DNA of 64,000 nt, taken from Oscillospiraceae bacterium. GTDB taxonomy: Bacteria; Bacillota; Clostridia; Oscillospirales; Oscillospiraceae. The DNA lies in assembly GCA_017409205.1 (NCBI GenBank), contig JAFQTF010000005.1, positions 1-64,000 of the forward strand, written 5' to 3'. The notes under the pieces were generated by a model. It searched no databases and had not been told where the DNA came from. It saw nothing but the letters and a program-made list of their open reading frames with translations. A program made the position numbers and the translations under genes. The stretch's first letter is position 1. Each line of letters begins with the position of its first letter. Below are positions 7,922 through 15,108 of the stretch, piece by piece.

Positions 7922-10144
7922 ATGAGAACAAAACAGCTGCTGACCCACGGAGAATTCGCCAAACTGGGAGAAGCTTTCTCCCCCATCGCCCTGCCCCATA
8001 CCTGGAACAATCTGGACGGCCAGGACGGCGGCGGCAATTACTGGCGCGGTATCGGCATTTACAACATCCCCCTGCCCGCCCCCACTGCCGGAAAGATGCA
8101 GTACATTGAGCTGTGCGGTGCCAACCATGTGGCCACGGTCTACTGCAACGGCACGGAGCTGGGAACCCACAAGGGTGGCTTCTCCACCTTCCGCTATGAG
8201 CTGACCCGCTGGATGAAGGTCGAGGGCAATGTTCTGACCGTTGTCGTCAGCAATGCCAAAAGCGACATCTACCCCCAGGTGGCAGACTTCACCTTCTTCG
8301 GTGGTATCTACCGGGATGTGAACTTCATCGAAGTGGAGCCCTGTCATTTCGACTTGCTGAAGGACGGTACCCAGGCTGTTTTCGTGACGCCTCACGTCAG
8401 CGGCAAGACAAGAATCGACCTGTTCCCGGTTGGTGCGCAGGAGGATACCATCGTTCTTGTGGAGCTGAAAGATGCCGAGGGCCAGGTGGTGGGTACTGCC
8501 GGAACCAAGGCAGCATCCCATGTAGATATTCTTATCGATGTGAAGACCCCTCATCTGTGGAACGGTATGGAAGATCCCTACTGCTACACCGCCGTGGCAA
8601 AGCTCGTTCAGGGCGACAAGGCCGTGGATGAAGTGGAAGTGACCTATGGCTACCGCAGCTTCTCCGTGGATGCCCGGACCGGCTTCTGGCTCAATGGCAA
8701 AAATGTTCCCCTGCGGGGCGTTTCCCGTCATCAGGACCGTCTGGACAAGGGCTGGGCCATTTCCAGAGAGGATCATGAGGAAGACCTTGCACTCATCAAA
8801 GAACTGGGCGCCAATACCATCCGTCTGGCCCACTATCAGCACGATCAGTATTTCTACGACCTGTGCGACCATTCCGGCTTCGCCCTGTGGGCAGAGATCC
8901 CCTTTATCTCCAAGTTCATCCCCGGTGAGGACGCCAGGGAAAACACCCTGAGCCAGATGAAGGAACTGGTGGCACAGAATTATAACCACCCCTCCATTTT
9001 CTTCTGGGGCATTTCCAATGAGATCCTGGTAGGCGCCGACACCGAGCCCCTGCGCACCAATCTGCGGCAGCTGGCCCAGCTGGCAAAATCCATGGATCCC
9101 AGCCGTATGACCACCATTGCACAGGTCAACAGCACACCTATGGATTCCGAGCATAACTATATGACCGACGTAGTCAGCTATAACCATTACTTCGGCTGGT
9201 ACCGGGGCGAAGTGGGACAGAACGCCACCTGGCTGGATCAGTTCCACGAAATGCACCCGGAGATCGCCCTGGGTCTGTCGGAATACGGCGCGGAGAATAT
9301 TCCCACTCTCCACAGCGCCCAGCCCATGAACCACGACTATACCGAGGAATATGCAAACTTCTACCACCATGAGATGCTGAAGATCTTCGAGGAGCGCCCC
9401 TGGCTGTGGAGCACCCATGTGTGGAACTGCTTTGACTTTGCCGCCGATGCCCGTGACGAGGGCGGCGTCAAGGGCCGGAACAACAAGGGGCTTATCACCT
9501 ACGACCGGAAGATGAAGAAGGATGCTTTCTATCTCTACAAGGCCTACTGGAACCCGGAGCCCATGGTCTATATCGCAGGCCGCCGGTTTGCTGACCGGGC
9601 ACCGGAGGAACGGAACGTGACTGTATATACCAACTGCGAAACCGTGACCCTCTTGGTCAATGGTGCAGAATATGAAACCAGGCCGGCAGAGCATCACGCC
9701 GTTGTATTCGAGAATGTTCCGCTGGAACTGGGCAAAAACACCTTGACCGCTGTTTGCGGTGAACTGGAGGATTCCATCCTTCTCAACGGTGTGGAGGTAC
9801 ACAACGAATCCTACACTCTGCCGGACATTGCAGTAGCCATGGCTGTGGGTAACTGGTTTGATGACATCAAGGATGATGATGACAGCGATGCGATCGATCA
9901 GCCGGAGGGTTTCTTCTCCGTTGAGGATTCTCTGAATGATTTGATGGCCAATCCGGAATGTCATAAGATCATGAAGGGCTGGCTGGTCCAGCAGGGCAGC
10001 CTTTCCATGGCATCCACTCTGGAAGCCATGCGGGATATGATGGGAACCTACACCTTCCATTCCATGTCCATGTATCTGGATACCGTGCCCCAGAAAGGCT
10101 GGGCCCAGGTAAACCGGATGCTGAACAAGGTGAAAAAGGGATAA
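7922..10144 (+). CDS. Glycoside hydrolase family 2 enzyme (beta-galactosidase/beta-glucuronidase type)
   Basis: This is a 740-residue cytosolic GH2 enzyme without signal peptide. It has an N-terminal jelly-roll sugar-binding domain, an immunoglobulin-like domain (to ~245) and a TIM barrel. The catalytic acid/base is Glu367 in WGISNE and the nucleophile Glu454 in LSEYG, so it should be active. Barrel signatures NTIRLAHYQ and NHPSIFFWG are intact. After the barrel comes an Ig-like domain, an acidic linker (DDIKDDDDSD) and a helical tail of ~90 residues not typical of short GH2 enzymes. AAGGAGG lies 11 bases before the start. The substrate may be a beta-galactoside, beta-glucuronide or beta-mannoside; the sequence does not decide. 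Likely controlled by the divergent TetR regulator. Confidence 0.88.
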   Translation: MRTKQLLTHGEFAKLGEAFSPIALPHTWNNLDGQDGGGNYWRGIGIYNIPLPAPTAGKMQYIELCGANHVATVYCNGTELGTHKGGFSTFRYELTRWMKVEGNVLTVVVSNAKSDIYPQVADFTFFGGIYRDVNFIEVEPCHFDLLKDGTQAVFVTPHVSGKTRIDLFPVGAQEDTIVLVELKDAEGQVVGTAGTKAASHVDILIDVKTPHLWNGMEDPYCYTAVAKLVQGDKAVDEVEVTYGYRSFSVDARTGFWLNGKNVPLRGVSRHQDRLDKGWAISREDHEEDLALIKELGANTIRLAHYQHDQYFYDLCDHSGFALWAEIPFISKFIPGEDARENTLSQMKELVAQNYNHPSIFFWGISNEILVGADTEPLRTNLRQLAQLAKSMDPSRMTTIAQVNSTPMDSEHNYMTDVVSYNHYFGWYRGEVGQNATWLDQFHEMHPEIALGLSEYGAENIPTLHSAQPMNHDYTEEYANFYHHEMLKIFEERPWLWSTHVWNCFDFAADARDEGGVKGRNNKGLITYDRKMKKDAFYLYKAYWNPEPMVYIAGRRFADRAPEERNVTVYTNCETVTLLVNGAEYETRPAEHHAVVFENVPLELGKNTLTAVCGELEDSILLNGVEVHNESYTLPDIAVAMAVGNWFDDIKDDDDSDAIDQPEGFFSVEDSLNDLMANPECHKIMKGWLVQQGSLSMASTLEAMRDMMGTYTFHSMSMYLDTVPQKGWAQVNRMLNKVKKG

Positions 10145-10273
10145 AAATACCAGAAAGGGTACACTCTGCAGTACGTCCTTTCATGGATCAGGACAGGCGT
10201 CTCCCCTCCGTTTCCCAAAAGCCACCCATGGGTGGCTACTTCGCAGGATACGGATTTGTCTCCCTCTGTTTCC

Positions 10274-10310
10274 AAAAAAAGAAGGCCACCCATGGGTGGC
10301 CTTCTTTTTT
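10274..10310. terminator. Bidirectional terminator: GH2 and ancestral tRNA-Gly terminator
   Basis: AAGAAGGCCACCC, ATG, GGTGGCCTTCTT forms a near-perfect stem with A-run before and T-run after, so it works in both directions. On the plus strand it ends GH2 transcription. On the minus strand it lies directly beyond the att copy at 10309-10332, where the tRNA-Gly 3' end would sit before integration. A shorter copy of the same core, GCCACCCATGGGTGGC, lies at 10221-10236. Confidence 0.75.
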
Positions 10311-10332
10311 GGAGCAGGATACGGGAGTCGAA
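10309..10332. repeat. Left att core (copy of tRNA-Gly 3' end)
   Basis: Twenty-four bases, identical to 19541-19564. It contains the complement of the CCA end, the acceptor strand and part of the T arm, but no more of a tRNA, so it is not itself a tRNA gene. Confidence 0.88.
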
Positions 10333-10372
10333 AGCGACAAAACATATTGATATACAATCACTTTTCTTATTT

Positions 10373-10405
10373 GTGGCAGAAATCGTGGCAGAATAATTTC
10401 TAAAA
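10373..10405 (+). repeat. Left arm-type site (two GTGGCAGAA plus TTCTAAAA)
   Basis: A 33-base stretch matches 19379-19411 in 29 positions, in the same orientation. It holds two GTGGCAGAA units 12 bases apart and ends in TTCTAAAA. It lies 41 bases inside the left att core, the place where integrase arm sites are expected. Confidence 0.65.
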
Positions 10406-10461
10406 AACTGTAAAAACCAGTATCAAAACGGCGGGATGTTCCATTCATCCCGCCACATTTT

Positions 10462-10788
10462 TTATTCTGAATAACTGTCCATTACAACATTGACACAATC
10501 CTTTTGCTTGGAAGTTAAGGAGCGATACTGTTCCATTACCTTGCTTTCGTGGTCATTCAATTCAAACACATGGACTTCTTCTATTCTGCGCCGGACAGAA
10601 GTGTGTCCAATTAGATAATCAACAGAGGTTTCAAAGAAATCCGCAATACGAATTAAGGTTTCAATATCGGGTTCGATATTATGGTTCTCGTATTTATTTA
10701 CAGACTGTTGGCTTACACCGATAGCATCGGCAAGGGCTTTCTGAGATATGGAAGCATCTTCACGAAGCTTTTTCAAATTAGTCAGCAT
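10462..10788 (-). CDS. XRE-family helix-turn-helix regulator
   Basis: This 108-residue protein has a Cro/CI-type DNA-binding domain at residues 6-60 (ISQKALADAIGVSQQSVNKYE is the recognition region, followed by the conserved FFETSVDYLIG). A short helical C-terminal part probably serves dimerisation. It is divergent from the 10921 gene across a 132-bp gap that holds two copies of the same inverted half-site pair. The arrangement is that of an immunity or maintenance repressor of the element, acting on its own and the surface-protein operon. No protease or metallo-peptidase partner is encoded next to it. Confidence 0.88.
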   Translation of the reverse strand: MLTNLKKLREDASISQKALADAIGVSQQSVNKYENHNIEPDIETLIRIADFFETSVDYLIGHTSVRRRIEEVHVFELNDHESKVMEQYRSLTSKQKDCVNVVMDSYSE

Positions 10789-10814
10789 TGTTACCCCTCC
10801 TGTATGTAAATGGT

Positions 10815-10831
10815 AACAACACTTGGTTGTT
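10815..10831. promoter_or_regulatory. Operator 1, AACAAC-N5-GTTGTT
   Basis: AACAAC, ACTTG, GTTGTT. It has the same half-sites and spacing as operator 2 at 10861-10877 and lies nearer the XRE gene, where it could control that gene's own promoter. Confidence 0.65.
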
Positions 10832-10855
10832 TAATAAAACACTTAAAATTAGTTA

Positions 10856-10884
10856 TTGAAAACAACTAATAGTTGTTATATAAT
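10856..10884 (+). promoter_or_regulatory. Promoter of the surface-protein operon with operator 2 in its spacer
   Basis: TTGAAA at 10856-10861 and TATAAT at 10879-10884 are separated by exactly 17 bases. The spacer is almost wholly filled by the perfect palindrome AACAACTAATAGTTGTT at 10861-10877. A repressor bound there would block RNA polymerase directly. It faces the gene at 10921. Confidence 0.8.
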
Positions 10885-10920
10885 ATCAAATGTAAAACAC
10901 AAATAGAGGTGATATAGGGA

Positions 10921-11415
10921 TTGAAGAACAAGAATGGTCGTTATCTTGCTAAAAAGAAAAAGAAATTTCCTATGCTATGGTTCTTTCTGATACTGATAGC
11001 ATTATTGCTTATTGGAATAGTTCTTATTGCAAATCATAAAGAAGAACCGCAAACGATTTTGGGAAATGATGTGACAGAAAGCAAAGATAATAACCAAAAC
11101 ACAAACTCTATTGCGATTCCCGGATATGAAGCAATTACATTAGCAGCAAATACAAAGAAGCAATCAACCGCATTAAAGAATCCATCACATAATATGTGTC
11201 TATTCAGAATATCACTGATTCTTGAAGATGGCACAGTGCTATGGGTATCAGATTATGTAAAACCGGGAGAAATATCTGACAACATTGAGTTGTCAAAAGA
11301 ACTTGAACCGGGAACTTATCCAAATTCTATGTTGAAATATGAGTGTTTTACAATGGATGGAAATCTGTCTCCGTTAAATGGTGCGGAAACCAAATTAACG
11401 CTAATCGTTAAGTAA
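10921..11415 (+). CDS. Single-pass membrane protein of a mobile-element family, function unknown
   Basis: This is a 164-residue protein with a TTG start preceded by AGAGGTGATA. A very basic N-terminus (KKKKK) is followed by one membrane segment at about 17-39, then an outside domain. A region after residue ~65 (IPGYEAITLAANTKKQ, LKNPSHNMCLFRISL, LEDGTVLW) is a pattern I have seen in small proteins beside secreted beta-sandwich proteins in clostridial elements. The function is not known to me. It is the first gene of an operon with the three secreted proteins that follow (gaps of 13, 55 and 11 bases) and shares their repressible promoter. Confidence 0.75.
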   Translation: MKNKNGRYLAKKKKKFPMLWFFLILIALLLIGIVLIANHKEEPQTILGNDVTESKDNNQNTNSIAIPGYEAITLAANTKKQSTALKNPSHNMCLFRISLILEDGTVLWVSDYVKPGEISDNIELSKELEPGTYPNSMLKYECFTMDGNLSPLNGAETKLTLIVK

Positions 11416-11428
11416 TAGGAGGGAAGAA

Positions 11429-11950
11429 ATGCGTAAAGTCATTTCAGTGATATTGGCAGCAATACTAATCTTCTCAATACCAACCACAGTATCAGCAGAA
11501 AGCACCACATTAACCATCGATGTGCCGGAAGCTTCCTATATCTTGAATGTTCCTGCCAATCAAGCAATCGATTACCTTGCATCAGAAAAAAACATTGGTA
11601 GCATTACGGTGTCTGATACATCCGGTTTCTCTGCTTCCAAAGGAATTACAGTATCTGTTACCTATGATGGACAATTTGCAACACCAAAATATGCTTGTGC
11701 GATCAATTATTCTCTTGTGTGCAAAGGAACTGGTTCCGAAAACAGATATGATTTGAAATCTGGTGACTATATTACTTTTACTGGGAATGCCGATGGCACA
11801 TTGAATAATAATCCTACACTTCCTGATGGAAGTCCCGCCAATGAGTTAATTGTTCTGATTGATACTGATTGTTGGGATACTGCATTAGGAGGAATCTATT
11901 CTACAACGATTACTTTCAATGCTGATGTTTATTTTGATGTAGGTATGTAA
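11429..11950 (+). CDS. Secreted beta-sandwich-like protein, paralogue 1
   Basis: This is a 173-residue exported protein. The signal peptide has a basic start, a hydrophobic core and cleavage after VSA (about residue 23). The mature part begins ESTTLTIDVPEASYILNVPA, which closely parallels the next gene product (same spacing of Leu-Asn-x-Pro-Ala, IGxITVxDxSGF, VTVTYD). That pattern is Thr/Val-rich, as in all-beta adhesive or Ig-like domains. No membrane anchor or sorting motif is present, so it must be released or held by a partner. A GGAGGGAAG ribosome site precedes the ATG. Recent duplication with 12006-12572 is the simplest origin. Confidence 0.8.
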   Translation: MRKVISVILAAILIFSIPTTVSAESTTLTIDVPEASYILNVPANQAIDYLASEKNIGSITVSDTSGFSASKGITVSVTYDGQFATPKYACAINYSLVCKGTGSENRYDLKSGDYITFTGNADGTLNNNPTLPDGSPANELIVLIDTDCWDTALGGIYSTTITFNADVYFDVGM

Positions 11951-12005
11951 GGGTTTTATATATCTCATAAGAAAAACATAAGAAAAAAACAAAGGAGAAA
12001 TCAAA

Positions 12006-12572
12006 ATGAAAAAGTTCATCGCACTGGTTTTGGCAATGACAATGGTTTTCTCTATGGCCGTTGTTGCTTCTGCTGAAAGCACTACAACACTGACTACCAC
12101 TGTTCCTGCCGCCACCTATACTCTGAATATTCCTGCGGATGCTGTTGTTCCGTTTGGCCAGCAATATACTACTTTGGGTAATATAACTGTTACCGATGGT
12201 TCTGGATTTGCATCTGGTAAAAATGTTGAAGTCACTGTTACTTATGATGCCTTCAAGCCAGATTCTGCCGATATCTCCACCACGATTCCTTTTTCATTCG
12301 TAATTACCCGTGGGGCCCAGGATCAAACTGATGCTACAGTTGGTGCAGGGTCTGGACACAAGGCCTCTGGCAGCACATTCACCTTTGCAGGAAAAGTTGA
12401 CGGTTCGATTGCTGAGAAAGAGTTAATAACAGGTTATACTGGTAGTTCTATGACGTATGAATACTTAAATGCTGTAGGAATTTACGTTGCAAGTGAGAAT
12501 TGGGGAAAGGCCTTGGCTGGTAATTATACTGCTACTATCACATTCACTGCAAAAGTTGTTGCTGAACAGTAA
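12006..12572 (+). CDS. Secreted beta-sandwich-like protein, paralogue 2
   Basis: This 188-residue exported protein has a signal peptide ending VVASA (about residue 25) and a mature start ESTTTLTTTVPAATYTLNIP nearly parallel to paralogue 1. The remaining sequence is Thr/Ser/Val-rich with few charges, consistent with a beta-sandwich surface domain; there is no Cys and no anchor. AAAGGAG lies before the start. Together with 11429-11950 and 12584-13078 it makes a set of three exported proteins that all open with a threonine-rich T-T-L-T/K-x-x-V-P stretch, suggesting a common assembly or ligand. Confidence 0.8.
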   Translation: MKKFIALVLAMTMVFSMAVVASAESTTTLTTTVPAATYTLNIPADAVVPFGQQYTTLGNITVTDGSGFASGKNVEVTVTYDAFKPDSADISTTIPFSFVITRGAQDQTDATVGAGSGHKASGSTFTFAGKVDGSIAEKELITGYTGSSMTYEYLNAVGIYVASENWGKALAGNYTATITFTAKVVAEQ

Positions 12573-12583
12573 GGTTTTACGAT

Positions 12584-13078
12584 ATGAAATATAGGTCAAG
12601 TATTCTCTGTAAAATAGTCAATATTGTCATTTTAGCAACAGTGTGCTTGACAATTCCCGTGGGCGCATTCGCCGCCGGAACTACAACATTGAAAACATCT
12701 GTTCCATCGAACCATACGATATATTTGAGTATAGATGGGCAAGGAACTGTTGTGATCGAAGGGAAAAGGTATTCTAAATCTGCAAATATCTCTATCAATC
12801 GTCATAACGAACCCTTTGTAGAGATCCAAGCAGCAAAAGATTATTACATACGATCCGTTACATACAATCAAGAAAACATAACGCATTTGTTTAACAACGG
12901 TGAATGGACGATGCCTAAAATCGAAACGGATGTTTCGCTCTCTGTTGTATTTGTAAAGGACAGCGGAAACCCGCCGACAGGTGATACATTCAACCTTTGG
13001 ATAATGGTATTACTTACGGCTTCTATGTTGGGTTTAATTGTTTGCGTATTGAATACTCGCAACAGCAAACTAATATGA
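12584..13078 (+). CDS. Exported protein with NPPTG sortase-type C-terminus
   Basis: This is a 164-residue protein. The signal peptide ends around AFAA (residue ~31) and is followed by GTTTLKTSVP, echoing the two upstream secreted proteins. A small beta-rich domain follows (YLSIDGQGTVVIEGKRY). The C-terminus has NPPTGD, a hydrophobic span of ~20 residues and a short polar tail with Arg and Lys. That is the layout of a sortase sorting signal, with NPPTG in place of LPxTG. It would anchor this protein to the wall. It is the last gene of the operon, with a strong terminator right after it. No sortase gene lies in this window. Confidence 0.75.
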   Translation: MKYRSSILCKIVNIVILATVCLTIPVGAFAAGTTTLKTSVPSNHTIYLSIDGQGTVVIEGKRYSKSANISINRHNEPFVEIQAAKDYYIRSVTYNQENITHLFNNGEWTMPKIETDVSLSVVFVKDSGNPPTGDTFNLWIMVLLTASMLGLIVCVLNTRNSKLI

Positions 13079-13083
13079 GATTT

Positions 13084-13114
13084 CCCTCCCCGCCACCGGG
13101 GAGGGTTTTCTTTT
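13084..13114 (+). terminator. Terminator of the surface-protein operon
   Basis: CCCTCCCC (13084-13091) and GGGGAGGG (13098-13105) form an 8-bp stem with a 6-base loop, followed directly by TTTTCTTTT. Confidence 0.88.
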
Positions 13115-13155
13115 GCCTTTGGTGTGGCAGTCTGAAATTCCAGAACGGTCGAAAT

Positions 13156-13184
13156 TTGAGAAAACCTAAATTTTATTGTATAAT
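13156..13184 (+). promoter_or_regulatory. Promoter of the 13240 gene
   Basis: TTGAGA at 13156-13161, 17-base spacer, TATAAT at 13179-13184. It is followed by a leader of about 50 bases to the start codon. Confidence 0.75.
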
Positions 13185-13239
13185 ATATATAGAAGGTAAG
13201 GAAATAACGAAGAAATCAGAACAAATAAGAGGTGAAATA

Positions 13240-13476
13240 ATGAATAGTGAAATTGATTGCGAACTGCCAACCTTCCACACCATAGGTATGTTAAGAGATA
13301 TTTTGAAGAACTATCCAAACAATGTCTCATTAACCGTCAATGGTATTCCTGGCATTGTATCATTCGATGAAAGAAAGAGAACGATTGACATAAGACCGTT
13401 TGACCCTGCCGAAAGTGATACCTTATGGAATTTCCAATACCCCGCCACAGAGCAGGTGGAGTATATGGATTTTTAA
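13240..13476 (+). CDS. Small acidic protein of unknown function
   Basis: This 78-residue protein starts at the ATG at 13240, preceded by AGAGGTGAA; a longer in-frame opening from 12997 runs back through the terminator and is not used. It is hydrophilic with no membrane segment or Cys cluster. The pattern TVNGIPGIVSFDERKRTIDI reads like a short beta-hairpin domain. I do not recognise the family. It lies between its own promoter and the structured repeat region, on the side of the replication-like gene. Confidence 0.65.
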   Translation: MNSEIDCELPTFHTIGMLRDILKNYPNNVSLTVNGIPGIVSFDERKRTIDIRPFDPAESDTLWNFQYPATEQVEYMDF

Positions 13477-13493
13477 TGCTCTGATGATGTAGC

Positions 13494-13634
13494 GGAATGG
13501 ATCTGAACTTAGTTTAGCGGTCATACTATAAGTATGACTTATAAGTAGAATAATATATAAGAAAGAAATTCCAATAGGATAGACTATTGTTCAGATACAT
13601 TCCAAAGAGTGCGGGCAACTTTCGACCCGCACTC
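13494..13634. repeat. Nested inverted repeats upstream of the replication-like gene
   Basis: GGAATGGATCTGAAC (13494-13508) pairs with GTTCAGATACATTCC (13589-13603) with one mismatch. Inside them TCATACT, ATA, AGTATGA (13521-13537) is a perfect 7-bp hairpin. Directly after them GAGTGCGGG (13607-13615) pairs with CCCGCACTC (13626-13634) around a 10-base loop, with no T-run. The stretch has no good open frame. The clustering looks like an origin of replication, a transfer origin or a structured RNA. Confidence 0.6.
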
Positions 13635-13666
13635 CAACAGTAATATAAAAATGGAGGAATGTATCA

Positions 13667-14191
13667 ATGAGTGTTCCAAATTAGAAAATTGTTTAGATTG
13701 GAAAGAGAACCGCGCGGAACGGAAATAACCTTTATGCCACTATAAATCTGGATGCGTTACAACAGGCAATGAAAACATTGAAAGGATCATCCTTAAAGAT
13801 GTGGCTTTACTTAAACAAGAACCAAGAAGACTATGCCTTGGAACTAAGCCGTGCTGCCTGTCTGGAATGGGGCATAAAGAAAGACAGTTATTATGATGGA
13901 ATTGAAGAATTGGTTGAGAAAGGGTATTTAATTAGGAAAAGCAAGGAAAGTAACCTATACACCTTTTATGAATCACCCCGGATGGAAAATCCGAATTCTG
14001 ATAATCCGAATCATTATTTTACGGAAGAAACGAAAGGAATGTCCGAATATCAGAAATGGCAGTATCAAAAACAGAAAATGATGTCGGAGAACCCATATAG
14101 AAATAATATAAATAATACAGGGATATTACAGAATAAGACAAGAACCAGCCTTTCAGAAAAAGAGGAAGCATATAGACGGTTAGGCTTTTGA
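13667..14191 (+). pseudogene. Replication-initiator-like winged-helix gene with two in-frame TAG codons
   Basis: From the ATG at 13667, with GGAGG eleven bases upstream, the frame reads MSVPN-TAG-KIV-TAG-IGKRTARNGNNLYATINL and then stays open to TGA at 14191. The two TAG codons are at 13682-13684 and 13694-13696. The coding character is continuous on both sides, so the ATG at 13769 is not the natural start. The first 90 residues after it (SSLKMWLYLNKN, LELSRAACLEWGI, YYDGIEELVEKGYL) look like the winged-helix of plasmid or phage replication proteins. The C-terminal part is hydrophilic. Either the gene is dead through two point mutations, or TAG is read through. Confidence 0.65.
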
Positions 14192-14293
14192 TTTGATGGA
14201 TCAGAAAGCGTTGTGATCTGGGGTGGGAGATTTTTGAACTACACTTCTCAGGAAATCCCAAAACCCACCCCGCCACCAATAGGAGGAAACAGA

Positions 14294-14659
14294 ATGTATT
14301 ATGGAAACGATTGGGGCCCATCTGGAACATACAGCCAAGATGCAAATGGAAAATGGATGTGGCGCAATAACAAAAACGATGGACACGGCGGACATGGGCC
14401 GGAACACTGGCGAGAAATGGAATAGATTGCGGAACGGATTGCCCAACAGAAAATAAATGACATTATCCCAGATATTCAACAGGCAGCATATAGCACGGCC
14501 TATAATGATATGGTCGATGCGCTTTCTTTTGATGTAGGGACGGCGGTCAATATCGGTTTTGCCAATGGTGAAGCAATTTTCAAGGATAAAAAGACACAGA
14601 AGGTTGTTGCTGATGCCGTGATGAAGGAAATCCGCAAACAATTAAAGCGAATGAAATAA
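14294..14659 (+). pseudogene. Small element gene interrupted by one in-frame TAG
   Basis: The ATG at 14294 follows a strong AGGAGGAAAC. The frame gives 43 residues (rich in Gly, Trp, Asn and His), then TAG at 14423-14425. It continues open for 77 further codons to TAA at 14657-14659, straight into a terminator. The continuation has protein-like composition (AERIAQQKINDIIPDIQ, ALSFDVGTAVNIGFANGEA, VADAVMKEIRKQL), helical and charged. This is one gene of 122 codons cut by a single TAG, the third such TAG in 750 bases. I do not recognise a family. No frameshift is seen. Confidence 0.65.
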
Positions 14660-14664
14660 CAAAG

Positions 14665-14704
14665 GGCAGCAAGCCGCCGGGAATGGTAGCTTGCTGCCTT
14701 TTCT
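14665..14704 (+). terminator. Terminator after the TAG-interrupted genes
   Basis: GGCAGCAAGC (14665-14674) and GCTTGCTGCC (14689-14698) form a 10-bp stem followed by TTTTCT. It lies six bases after the TAA at 14657-14659, which supports that TAA, not the upstream TAG, as the true gene end. Confidence 0.85.
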
Positions 14705-14717
14705 ATATAGGGTTATA

Positions 14718-14924
14718 TCAATCCTTTACATATTCGATTAAATCGTATGGTTGGCATTCCAGAAGTCGGCACAGGGTTTCCAGATTCTCCCACGATACAC
14801 CGATTCCGGCGCGGAGCTTCTGCACCGTGGATTCACTCAGGAGCTTTTCCTTTCGGATTTGATATGTGGTTATTCCCTTTTCCTTTAATGCCGCCAATAC
14901 ATCCACTTTGAATTGCAGACCCAT
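14718..14924 (-). CDS. Small Cro/CI-type DNA-binding protein
   Basis: This 68-residue protein consists almost wholly of a helix-turn-helix (residues ~15-60: TYQIRKEKLLSESTVQKLR, then SWENLETLCRLLECQPYDLIEY). This matches the short YozG/HTH_26 regulators of clostridial mobile elements. The ATG is preceded by GAGGAGG. It is divergent from the 15109 gene, with three direct repeats and two promoters in the 184-bp gap, so it probably controls the SprT-side operon and itself. Confidence 0.88.
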   Translation of the reverse strand: MGLQFKVDVLAALKEKGITTYQIRKEKLLSESTVQKLRAGIGVSWENLETLCRLLECQPYDLIEYVKD

Positions 14925-14953
14925 TGTAAGTCCTCCTCTCCCATTGTAATGAT

Positions 14954-15060
14954 ATTATAGCATAAATATGAACGAAATCAAGTGTATAAAATACACCATT
15001 TTAGGAGCGATTTTTCGTGTATATTGTCAATTGAATATGAGCGATATTTAGTGTATAATA
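14954..15060. promoter_or_regulatory. Divergent promoters with three direct repeats
   Basis: A motif close to GAGCGATATTTAGTGTATA begins at 14970, 15005 and 15039 (periods 35 and 34), always in the same direction. The plus-strand promoter is TTGAAT (15031-15036), 17 bases, TATAAT (15054-15059), with the third repeat covering it. The minus-strand promoter is TTGATT (complement of 14976-14981), 16 bases, TATAAT (complement of 14954-14959), overlapped by the first repeat. A perfect GTGTAT-AAA-ATACAC palindrome lies at 14982-14996. The layout fits cooperative binding of the adjacent small regulator. Confidence 0.75.
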
Positions 15061-15108
15061 TAGACAGTTAAGGGAAGCAATCCCAACAATAGAAAGGAGC
15101 AAACACAA

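Noticed and set aside
10309..10332. A second tRNA gene or tRNA fragment gene at the left att copy
   Set aside because: Only the 24-base 3' end is present; no anticodon or 5' half follows. It is the attachment-site copy.
10789..10920. A toxin-antitoxin pair formed by the XRE protein and the 10921 gene
   Set aside because: The genes are divergent, not overlapping; the 10921 product is a membrane protein without toxin motifs.
13667..14659. TAG decoded as pyrrolysine
   Set aside because: No pylT/pylS-type genes or methylamine methyltransferases are seen in the window, and the host uses TAG as a stop in upp. Not excluded for the whole genome, but unsupported.
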